A stretch of 29,477 nucleotides of DNA. Source: HGM11501 sp045123995. GTDB lineage: Bacteria; Bacillota; Clostridia; CAKSNL01; HGM11501. The notes under the pieces were generated by a model that was not told the DNA's origin, made no database searches, and was given only the letters and a program-made list of their open reading frames with translations. Made by a program: the position numbers and the translations under genes. Location of the stretch: positions 1-29,477 of the forward strand of contig JBGVKY010000011.1 in the NCBI GenBank assembly GCA_045123995.1, given 5' to 3'. The first letter of the stretch is position 1; each line of letters opens with the position of its first letter. Positions 15,498 through 21,866 of the stretch are shown piece after piece.

Positions 15498-17240
15498 ATG
15501 ATAAGCTATGATGATAAAAATTTTTATATCGACGGTAAAAAAACAAAAATAGTGTCAGGGGCTATGCACTATTTCCGTATAGTTCCCGAATACTGGCAGG
15601 ACAGACTTCTTAAACTTAAAGAAATGGGATGCAACTCGGTGGAAACCTACATCCCGTGGAATCTGCATGAAAAAACCGAGGGCAATTTTGATTTTTCGGG
15701 AGCTCTTGATTTTGTAAAGTTTCTGGATATGGCAAAAGATATGGGGCTTTACGCCATTGTCCGCCCGGGACCTTTCATCTGTTCCGAATGGGATATGGGA
15801 GGTCTTCCCTGGTGGCTCTTAAAATACAGGGATGTTGAATTAAGATGCTCTGATGAAAGATTTTTAAGTCTTTGCACTCCTTATCTTGAAAGAGTTTGTG
15901 CTTTGCTTAAGCCTCATCTTTATGAAAACGGCGGAAATGTTTTGTTTTTGCAGATAGAAAACGAATACGGAAGCTACGGAAACGACAAAAGCTATCTAAA
16001 GTGGCTTCGTGACTTCTATTTGGAAAGAGGAATAGACTGCCCCTTTATAACCTCTGATGGGGAGACGGATTTCCTTCTTCGTGCAGGTTCGCTTCCGGGA
16101 GTTTTAGCATCAGTTAACTACCGCAACGAATCGGAAAAGTGTGTGGGAAAGCTTAAAGAATTTAAAAAGGACCAGCCCGGTGCCGTAATGGAGCTGTGGA
16201 ACGGAATAGGGATGCGATGGGGCGTTGATTTTTGCCGCCGAAATGTGGAAGAAGTAAAGGAATCGGTTAAAAGTGCACTTAAGTGTGCTGAGCTGGTGAA
16301 TTTATATATGTTCCATGGCGGCACAACCTTTGGATTCATGAACGGAGCCTTGGATTTCGGGAAAGAGTTTTTAGTGCAGATGACAAGCTATGATGTGGAT
16401 GCACCTCTGGACGAATATGGCAGAAGAACAAAAAAATATTATGCAGAGCAGGAAGTAATCTGTAAAGAGATGGGTAAGTTTATAGAAAATACTGCAAAAG
16501 ATACCGAACTTTCTTCTTACAAACTTTGCTTTAAGGGAGAATGTTCTTTAGCAGAAAGCGGACTTAAGCTTAAAAAACATAATTCCGTCTCGCCTGAGCC
16601 CATGGAATTTTTCGACCAGGGCTATGGATATATAGTGTACGAAACGGATATCTTTGTGGATGAAAAGGGAGGAAGCATAAATCTTCCGGAAATTCACGAT
16701 GTGGCACACATTTATATTGACAGTGAATATAAAAATACTTTAGAGCGTTACAGCGAAAACAAAACCTTGGAAGTGGAAGCCGGTGAACATCACCTTTCGA
16801 TATTGGTGGAAAATTTGGGAAGAGTAAATTTCGGTACAAAGCTTAAGGATTATAAGGGCTTGGTGGGAAATATAGTTCTTCACGACAACTTATATGGAGC
16901 AAATCACGTGCTTTTTAATTTTTCTGTTTATTCGCTTCCTCTTGAAAAGTTGCCCAATGAATACAACGGAAAGGCAAGGTTAAACGAACCTGCTTTTTAT
17001 AAATACGAATTTTTCGCAGAAGAAGCCTTTGATACAGTAATTAACTTTGGTGGGTTTACACGTGGTGTTGCCTTTATCAACGGAATAAATTTAGGAAGAC
17101 ATTGGGAAATCGAAAATTCAGAAAATAAGCTTTTCATTCCCGGCCCCTTCATTAAAGAGGGAATAAATGAGCTGGTGGTATTTGACGTTCTGCATAAAGA
17201 GGGTGAAAAAACGGTTGTTTCCGGGGAAGCTTCTATGTGA
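15498..17240 (+). CDS. GH35 beta-galactosidase, cytoplasmic
   Basis: 580 aa from the ATG preceded by AGGAGGG; an in-frame upstream ATG at 15471 would put the ribosome binding site inside the gene. The GH35 hallmarks are SGAMHYFRIVPEYWQDRLLKL at the N-terminus, ETYIPWNLHE, AIVRPGPFICSEWDMGGLPWWLL, and LQIENEYGSYGND with acid/base Glu ~156. MELWNGIGMRWG carries the nucleophile Glu ~232, and YMFHGGTTFGFMNGA follows. A C-terminal beta-rich part (~370-580) contains the usual family ending GVAFINGINLGRHWEI. No signal peptide is present, so it would act on imported galactosides. The nucleophile motif differs from the common EFWNGWFDHWG form, so the glycoside specificity may be unusual. It heads a small group with the isomerase and RpiB-like genes and lies under an AraC-type regulator. 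Confidence 0.93.
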   Translation: MISYDDKNFYIDGKKTKIVSGAMHYFRIVPEYWQDRLLKLKEMGCNSVETYIPWNLHEKTEGNFDFSGALDFVKFLDMAKDMGLYAIVRPGPFICSEWDMGGLPWWLLKYRDVELRCSDERFLSLCTPYLERVCALLKPHLYENGGNVLFLQIENEYGSYGNDKSYLKWLRDFYLERGIDCPFITSDGETDFLLRAGSLPGVLASVNYRNESEKCVGKLKEFKKDQPGAVMELWNGIGMRWGVDFCRRNVEEVKESVKSALKCAELVNLYMFHGGTTFGFMNGALDFGKEFLVQMTSYDVDAPLDEYGRRTKKYYAEQEVICKEMGKFIENTAKDTELSSYKLCFKGECSLAESGLKLKKHNSVSPEPMEFFDQGYGYIVYETDIFVDEKGGSINLPEIHDVAHIYIDSEYKNTLERYSENKTLEVEAGEHHLSILVENLGRVNFGTKLKDYKGLVGNIVLHDNLYGANHVLFNFSVYSLPLEKLPNEYNGKARLNEPAFYKYEFFAEEAFDTVINFGGFTRGVAFINGINLGRHWEIENSENKLFIPGPFIKEGINELVVFDVLHKEGEKTVVSGEASM

Positions 17241-17246
17241 TTTCTC

Positions 17247-17275
17247 TTGCTTTTTTTAATCCTCTGTGATAAAAT
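17247..17275 (+). promoter_or_regulatory. Promoter of isomerase/epimerase 2
   Basis: TTGCTT (17247-17252) and TAAAAT (17270-17275) are separated by 17 bp, with the start codon 29 nt further on. The isomerase gene can therefore be expressed separately from GH35. Confidence 0.65.
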
Positions 17276-17304
17276 GAACCCGAATAAAAAAATGGAGGAT
17301 AATT

Positions 17305-18150
17305 ATGAGAGAGAGATTAGCTTTATATACCATGCCCTATACGGGAATTAAATCCTACTTTGAAATGGTTGACATCGCAAAGGAGCATGGACTGTCCAAG
17401 CTTGAGATATTAAATCACCTGGAGCTTACAACTCCCGATATCGAATTTGCAAAAAAGCTTAAGGAATATGCTGACGAAAAGGGAATTACCTTCCCTTGCG
17501 TATCTGTGGGAATTCAGCTTATGGTGGAAGAGCCGGCAAAGAAAATTGCAGCACTTAAAAAATATGCGGAAATTGCAGCAATTTTAGGCTCGCCTTTTCT
17601 TCACCACACAATTGCCTTTGCCTGGGAAAATCCCGACGAGGTATATTCCCACAAGGAAGAATATTTTGAAAAAGGCATAAAGGCGGTAAGAGAGGTTTAT
17701 GACTATGCCCAGTCTATCGGAGTAAGAGTTATAAACGAGGAGCAGGGCTTTATTTTCAACGGTCTGGAAAACTTTAAGCGCTACATAAAAGAAATTGACA
17801 GAAATGTAGGAATGGTTGCAGACTTCGGAAACATTCAGTTTGTTGATGAGGGTCTTGAAACCTTAATCCCCGAATTTGCCGACAGAATAGTCCATGCTCA
17901 TGTAAAAGACTATCGTATGGTTAAAGAAGGGGATTACAAGGATTTGGACGGTGGCTATTTAACGCTTAACCACAATAAAATCATTGAAACCGACCTGGGC
18001 GCAGGCTCTGTAAAGATAAAGGAAATCATAGAGGAGCTTAATAAAATCGGATATAAGGGAACTATCGCTCTGGAAGCAAAATGCAGAACCAGGGAAGACG
18101 GGGACATTTTGGAGCAGAACATCCTCTTTATGGAAGAGTTGCTTAAATAA
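17305..18150 (+). CDS. Sugar phosphate isomerase/epimerase-like TIM-barrel protein 2
   Basis: 281 aa, AP_endonuc_2/xylose-isomerase-like TIM barrel. Likely metal ligands lie in FLHHTIAFAW (His), VINEEQGF (Glu), MVADFGNIQFV (Asp), IVHAHVKDYR (His) and TIALEAKCRTRE (Glu). It is clearly a distant relative of the 301-aa protein at 13605 rather than a recent copy. The start has TGGAGG 7 nt upstream. It follows GH35 with its own promoter and precedes the RpiB-like gene, so a role in processing a ketose or sugar acid released from a galactoside is likely but not proven. Confidence 0.9.
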   Translation: MRERLALYTMPYTGIKSYFEMVDIAKEHGLSKLEILNHLELTTPDIEFAKKLKEYADEKGITFPCVSVGIQLMVEEPAKKIAALKKYAEIAAILGSPFLHHTIAFAWENPDEVYSHKEEYFEKGIKAVREVYDYAQSIGVRVINEEQGFIFNGLENFKRYIKEIDRNVGMVADFGNIQFVDEGLETLIPEFADRIVHAHVKDYRMVKEGDYKDLDGGYLTLNHNKIIETDLGAGSVKIKEIIEELNKIGYKGTIALEAKCRTREDGDILEQNILFMEELLK

Positions 18151-18198
18151 AATGTCGACTCAAAGCGGTTTTTTCATCTTGTCATGCTATAAAAGCTC

Positions 18199-18286
18199 TT
18201 GATTTTGAAATGGCTCTGTGTTATAATAAAAAAGAAGTTTGCTTGCGCCAAAGAGGTTGCAAGAGTTATAAAAGAAAACATATAAT
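18199..18286 (+). promoter_or_regulatory. Two tandem promoter candidates of the RpiB-like gene
   Basis: TTGATT (18199-18204) and TATAAT (18222-18227) are 17 bp apart; TTGCAA (18257-18262) and TATAAT (18281-18286) are 18 bp apart. A CTTGC...GCAAG half-matched dyad (18242-18263) lies between them and could be an operator. The gene's codon use also suggests strong expression. Confidence 0.6.
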
Positions 18287-18312
18287 TTTTTATAAGAAAG
18301 GGAGTAAAAATT

Positions 18313-18885
18313 ATGAAAATGGTAAAAGACAAAGAGTTGGTTGTAGGTGCTGACTTCGCCGGATATCCTCTTAAGGAAGCGGTTGTTGCGCATCTTAAGG
18401 CAAAGGGTTGGAAAATTAAGGACATGGGCGTTCAGGCAGATTCTGACCCCAATGACACAGACTTAATGTTCCACAGAGTGGGACTCAGAGTAGGTGCTAT
18501 GATTTCTGAGGGCGAATATGAAAGAGCACTTCTTTTCTGCGGAACAGGTATGGGTATTCACATTGCGGCTTCTAAGTGCCCCCACGTTCATGCGGGTGTT
18601 GTTGAAAGCGTTCCCGCTGCTCTTCGTGCAATCACAGGTAACGGCGTAAACGTTTTAGCTATGGGTGCTTTCTATGTAGCTCCTGCTATGGGTTGCGATA
18701 TTGCAGACGCATATCTTAATGCAGACCTTGGTTCCGGCTATGAATGGTGGAAGAACTTCTACGAATTCCACAAGCTGGCAATAGATGAGCTTGAAGCTTT
18801 CGATTACGAAGCATACAAAGCAAGAGGATTTAAGGTAGATAAGCTTGGGGACTTCCCCTTAAAGCTTGAAACAAAGCCTGAATAA
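18313..18885 (+). CDS. RpiB/LacAB-family sugar-phosphate isomerase, divergent
   Basis: 190 aa, against about 150 for Escherichia coli RpiB, with ~40 extra C-terminal residues. The fold signature VGADFAGYPLKEAVVAHLKAKG and FCGTGMGIHIAASK (catalytic-type Cys ~76) are clear. Two usual active-site features differ: the DHAG motif reads DFAG, and the HND segment reads TGNGVN (~108-113), losing the His of the ring-opening step. The family interconverts ribose-5-P/ribulose-5-P, allose-6-P or galactose-6-P/tagatose-6-P. With these changes the substrate is probably different or the protein binds without classical activity. It has GGGAG 9 nt upstream and is followed by a hairpin. Nearby isomerases and GH35 point to hexose or sugar-acid metabolism. 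Confidence 0.85.
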   Translation: MKMVKDKELVVGADFAGYPLKEAVVAHLKAKGWKIKDMGVQADSDPNDTDLMFHRVGLRVGAMISEGEYERALLFCGTGMGIHIAASKCPHVHAGVVESVPAALRAITGNGVNVLAMGAFYVAPAMGCDIADAYLNADLGSGYEWWKNFYEFHKLAIDELEAFDYEAYKARGFKVDKLGDFPLKLETKPE

Positions 18886-18891
18886 TAAAAG

Positions 18892-18925
18892 ACAGGGAAT
18901 TTCTTCTGAAATTCCCTGTTTAATT
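18892..18925 (+). terminator. Hairpin after the RpiB-like gene, probable attenuating terminator
   Basis: The perfect 12-bp stem ACAGGGAATTTC / GAAATTCCCTGT (18892-18903 with 18908-18919) has a TTCT loop, followed only by TTTAATTA. The weak U-tract may allow read-through into the gene at 18936 and also protect the RpiB-like mRNA 3' end. Confidence 0.7.
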
Positions 18926-18935
18926 AGGAGTATAT

Positions 18936-19568
18936 ATGAAAATTTATTCTTTCAGTGTGGCCGACATGGAAGTTGCTCTTCTTTGCAACGGTCTTGATAA
19001 TTTAATAAAGAATTTGCCTTATGAGGGAGTTGTGGCTGAGTCCTTCGACGAAGCAGATGTTGTTATTCTGTTTTCGGGAAAGGAAGATAAAGTCATTGGT
19101 GGTATTATTGAAAAAATAGAAAAAGACGGCGTTAAAGCAGGTCTTGTCATAAGTATAACGGCAGGGGACAAAACGGAAAAAAGCCGTGCCGTTGATATGA
19201 ATATTCTCGCAAAAGAGCCTCATCTTAAAAGTGCACTTTCCTCGGTTTTGGTTATGCTTGACTATTACACCCATATAAATTCGGTGGATATAGGATATGA
19301 GCTTGCATCCTCAGGCAGTTTTTATTATCTTCCTCCGACAGAAGGTGAGGTTTTCGGGCTTATCCCCCAAAAGGTATCTGAAACCATGGGCGAAACCAAG
19401 CTGGCATTTATGCTTTTAGAGGCAGGAGAAGATATATGGATCAGTGAAATTGATTCTCTGTGTGAGGAAATTTCGTCAGTATGTCCAGAGAGCGAGATAA
19501 AAGTTTTTGCCGCAAGAACTCTTGGTGAAAATAACGTGAAGTGCTCACTATTTAAAAAGATAGATTGA
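18936..19568 (+). CDS. Protein of unknown family (210 aa)
   Basis: 210 aa, mixed alpha/beta and soluble, without signal peptide or membrane segments. An internal stretch GLVISITAGDKTEKSR (~69-84), a central helical part (~95-115) and an end with ISEIDSLCEEISSVCPESEIKVFAARTLG are visible. The strand-helix pattern and the closing EIKVFAARTL faintly recall the C-terminal subdomain of FtsZ/tubulin-like proteins, but there is no GTP-binding GGGTG motif. This likeness is a guess. It follows the RpiB-like gene by 50 bp with a hairpin between, with TAGGAG before the ATG, and ends at a strong terminator. Function unknown. Confidence 0.75.
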   Translation: MKIYSFSVADMEVALLCNGLDNLIKNLPYEGVVAESFDEADVVILFSGKEDKVIGGIIEKIEKDGVKAGLVISITAGDKTEKSRAVDMNILAKEPHLKSALSSVLVMLDYYTHINSVDIGYELASSGSFYYLPPTEGEVFGLIPQKVSETMGETKLAFMLLEAGEDIWISEIDSLCEEISSVCPESEIKVFAARTLGENNVKCSLFKKID

Positions 19569-19602
19569 TATATTGATATAAATGAATATGATAATAAAAA
19601 AA

Positions 19603-19633
19603 TAAACGCCGGTTTTCGGCGTTTTATTTTTTT
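19603..19633. terminator. Bidirectional terminator between the 210-aa gene and the HPr-like gene
   Basis: The stem AAACGCCG / CGGCGTTT (19604-19611 with 19617-19624) has a GTTTT loop. A-rich sequence lies before it and TTATTTTTTTATT after it. It ends both convergent transcripts. Confidence 0.88.
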
Positions 19634-19634
19634 A

Positions 19635-19865
19635 TTATTCCACTATAAACTTTTTAAGCTCTGCAATTAAATCGTCGCAGTCATCAGAGTGAACATCAAC
19701 CTTTATGGGCTTGCTCAAATCAAGGCTGAATATACCCATGATTGACTTGGCGTCAACTACATATCTTGAAGAAGAAAGGTCAATATCGCAGGAACATTTG
19801 TTTACGATGTTAACGAACTCCTTTACATCGATGATGGAATTAAGTGCAATGTTAAATGTTTTCAT
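19635..19865 (-). CDS. HPr-like protein lacking the active-site histidine
   Basis: 76 aa, a little shorter than HPr (~88). The regulatory-serine region is well kept (DAKSIMGIFSLDL, ~38-50), as is the C-terminal helix (DDCDDLIAELKKFI). The GLHARPA loop, however, is replaced by SIIDVKEF, with no His there. It thus cannot take phosphate from enzyme I in the usual way, while the Ser46-equivalent could still be a target of HPr kinase. The situation is analogous to Crh of Bacillus, which also lacks His15. A regulatory role in carbon control is likely. It is a single-gene unit with its own promoter and an AAAGGAG site. Confidence 0.85.
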   Translation of the reverse strand: MKTFNIALNSIIDVKEFVNIVNKCSCDIDLSSSRYVVDAKSIMGIFSLDLSKPIKVDVHSDDCDDLIAELKKFIVE

Positions 19866-19886
19866 AAAAACACTCCTTTCCTAACA

Positions 19887-19915
19887 ATAATACCATATAT
19901 TTTCATTTTAGTCAA
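19887..19915 (-). promoter_or_regulatory. Promoter of the HPr-like gene
   Basis: On the minus strand TTGACT (19915-19910) and TATTAT (19892-19887) are separated by 17 bp, about 22 nt before the start codon at 19865. Confidence 0.75.
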
Positions 19916-19976
19916 TGATTTCCCGTTATTTTTTTACAGCCTTCAAAATATACTTATCTTAAAAGGAGAGGATTTT

Positions 19977-20171
19977 TTGAAGAGAATATTTGCTCTTTTT
20001 GGCAGCTCTTTATGCATATCGGTAATTTTCTTAATGATTTTGCTTGCTTCATCGCTTTTCAATGAAAATATAGAAAAAAAGATTAAGACAGTGGGACGCG
20101 AGGCGGTAAATGTCATGGAAGAGTTTTCAAAAAAAGCTGAAATCAATTTTTTAAGGGGAAGTCATGATTAA
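19977..20171 (+). CDS. 64-aa single-pass membrane protein next to SpoIVFB-like protease
   Basis: It starts with TTG at 19977, 6-7 nt after AAAGGAGAGG; there is no nearer ATG. The protein has one strong transmembrane helix (~9-30) and a charged amphipathic tail (~31-58) rich in Lys and Glu. Its end overlaps the start of the M50 protease gene by 8 nt, so translation is coupled. In Bacillus the protease SpoIVFB is regulated by the membrane proteins SpoIVFA and BofA. This small protein could be a reduced regulator of that kind, but I see no clear similarity. It could also be a structural subunit. Confidence 0.7.
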   Translation: MKRIFALFGSSLCISVIFLMILLASSLFNENIEKKIKTVGREAVNVMEEFSKKAEINFLRGSHD

Positions 20172-21114
20172 AATTTTTGGTGGGTTTTATGTTCATGTGA
20201 CTTTTTTCATAATTTTCATAATTTCGTTTTTCGGAGGAACTTTTTATGAGACTGCCCTGGCTTTTTTAATGGCACTCTGCCATGAGCTTTCGCATCTTTT
20301 ATGCGCCCTTTGCCTTAAGGAGCGTTGCCGTGCCATTGCAATTATGCCCTATGGCTGCAAGCTTCTTGTGACGGGGGTAAAGAAATTATCTCATGAATTT
20401 TTCATTGCCGCAGCAGGCCCTTTTTTCAATTTATTCATGCTTATTATTTTTAAAAATGGACCGCTTTTCGATATTAATCTTGCGATGCTTTTGATAAATC
20501 TCTTTCCCATAATGCCCTTGGACGGAGGAAGAATGTGCTATGCTCTTTTATCCCTGGCAAAGGGACCTTTCGTGGCTATAGGGCTGATTAAAAGGATTTC
20601 TTTTTTTGGAGGGATTTTCCTTGTATTACTTGGGATTTATCAGGCTCTGTTTACGGGATTTAACCTATCGGTTCTAACCTCGGGAGCCTTTCTTCTTTTT
20701 AGTGCCTTAACGGATGATTCGAAGCTTAAAATTTTCAAAAACTCCCTTGTGGGGGAGAGGATAAAGCTTAAGGGTAAGCCGAAAAAAGCGTTCTTTCTTG
20801 CGGCTGAGGAAAGTGTTTTTGCCCGAAAGATTTTAGAGTATCTTCCAGCGGAAAAGTACACCTTTTTAGCAGTTTTGGATAAAAAGGGAAGATTTTCGGG
20901 CATTATCGGGGAGGAGGAAATTTTTTGCCGCATAAACCAGGAAGGAGCTTTGGTTAAACTGGGTGATATACTGGAAAAAGATGCCCAAGTGAAAGGGGGA
21001 AAGTCAAACACGGACTTGTCTTTTTTTAAAATGTATGATAAAATTACTTCATCAAATGTAAAATTAGCTGAGTTAGCCCCGAGAGATAAGGGGAGCTCTG
21101 AAATTTCAATGTAA
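20164..21114 (+). CDS. SpoIVFB-like site-2 intramembrane metalloprotease (M50)
   Basis: 316 aa. The zinc motif HELSH is at residues 40-44 in the second hydrophobic helix, and the third ligand Asp ~120 is in FPIMPLDGGR, the usual SpoIVFB/M50B arrangement. About six membrane segments fill the first ~180 residues. The C-terminal ~120 residues form a soluble part (FLAVLDKKGRFSGIIGEEEI) that resembles a CBS-type domain, as in B. subtilis SpoIVFB, which senses the mother-cell state. Its known role is cleavage of pro-sigma-K during sporulation. It overlaps the 64-aa gene upstream and lies 12 bp before the TetR-type gene. It suggests a spore-forming lineage. Confidence 0.88.
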   Translation: MIKIFGGFYVHVTFFIIFIISFFGGTFYETALAFLMALCHELSHLLCALCLKERCRAIAIMPYGCKLLVTGVKKLSHEFFIAAAGPFFNLFMLIIFKNGPLFDINLAMLLINLFPIMPLDGGRMCYALLSLAKGPFVAIGLIKRISFFGGIFLVLLGIYQALFTGFNLSVLTSGAFLLFSALTDDSKLKIFKNSLVGERIKLKGKPKKAFFLAAEESVFARKILEYLPAEKYTFLAVLDKKGRFSGIIGEEEIFCRINQEGALVKLGDILEKDAQVKGGKSNTDLSFFKMYDKITSSNVKLAELAPRDKGSSEISM

Positions 21115-21126
21115 AGGAAAAAAGAT

Positions 21127-21705
21127 ATGTCAAAGAAAAATGATAGAAACACAAAAGGAAAAATAATCAATGCCGCATGGGATTTGTTTTATGAGCAGGG
21201 ATATGATTACACTACCGTAGAAGAAATAATTGAAAAATCAGGTACTTCAAAGGGCTCGTTTTATCATTACTTTGAGGGTAAAGATGCACTTTTAGGCTCA
21301 CTTTCCTACATTTTTGATGAAGAGTATGAAAAATTGCAAAACACTTTGCCCGAGGGAAGTTTTGAGAAGCTTCTTTATCTTAACCGTGAGCTTTTTGCTG
21401 TGATAGAAGACAGAATAGACATAGAGCTTCTCACAAGGCTGTATTCTACCCAGCTTATAACAAAAGGGGAGAAGCATCTTCTTGACAATAAAAGACTTTA
21501 TTATAAGCTTTTGCGAAAAATTGTTACAGAAGGGCAGAAAAACAGAGAGCTGACGGATAAAATGACAGTCAATGAAATTGTTAAGCTTTATGCAATGAGT
21601 GAGCGTGCATTGATTTACGACTGGTGTCTTTGTAACGGGGAATATTCTCTCTCCTCATATTCAGACAGGGTGATGCCTACATTTTTGTCTGGAATTCGTA
21701 TATAA
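21127..21705 (+). CDS. TetR/AcrR-family transcriptional regulator
   Basis: 192 aa. The N-terminal ~50 residues are the TetR helix-turn-helix: IINAAWDLFYEQGYDYTTVEEIIEKSGTSKGSFYHYFEGKDALL. The rest is an all-helical ligand or dimer domain without recognisable specificity (~55-192). It is 12 bp after the protease gene and 161 bp before the symporter, on the same strand, so it might regulate that symporter. A long perfect inverted repeat in that gap could be its operator or its terminator. Confidence 0.9.
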   Translation: MSKKNDRNTKGKIINAAWDLFYEQGYDYTTVEEIIEKSGTSKGSFYHYFEGKDALLGSLSYIFDEEYEKLQNTLPEGSFEKLLYLNRELFAVIEDRIDIELLTRLYSTQLITKGEKHLLDNKRLYYKLLRKIVTEGQKNRELTDKMTVNEIVKLYAMSERALIYDWCLCNGEYSLSSYSDRVMPTFLSGIRI

Positions 21706-21754
21706 AACAGTCTTTTTGAAATTTCTTTTAATAATGGCATTTAGCGAATTTGAC

Positions 21755-21794
21755 AGAGAACTAAGTACAGAATATAGTCTGTACTTAGTTCTCT
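21755..21794. repeat. Perfect 17-bp inverted repeat between TetR-type gene and symporter
   Basis: AGAGAACTAAGTACAGA (21755-21771) and its exact complement (21778-21794) are separated by ATATAG. The right arm ends 1 bp before the -35 box of the symporter promoter. It may terminate the regulator transcript, although the following ATTGATTTTTG is a poor U-tract. It may instead be a binding site for the TetR-type regulator. Confidence 0.8.
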
Positions 21795-21795
21795 A

Positions 21796-21824
21796 TTGAT
21801 TTTTGTTTCATTGTGTGGTAAAAT
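21796..21824 (+). promoter_or_regulatory. Promoter of the PutP-type symporter
   Basis: TTGATT (21796-21801) and TAAAAT (21819-21824) are separated by 17 bp; the start codon is at 21867. The -35 box abuts the perfect inverted repeat, so a protein bound there would affect this promoter. Confidence 0.75.
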
Positions 21825-21866
21825 GCCATTTGTATAAAAAATATTTTTAAAAGGGGATAAAAAATA

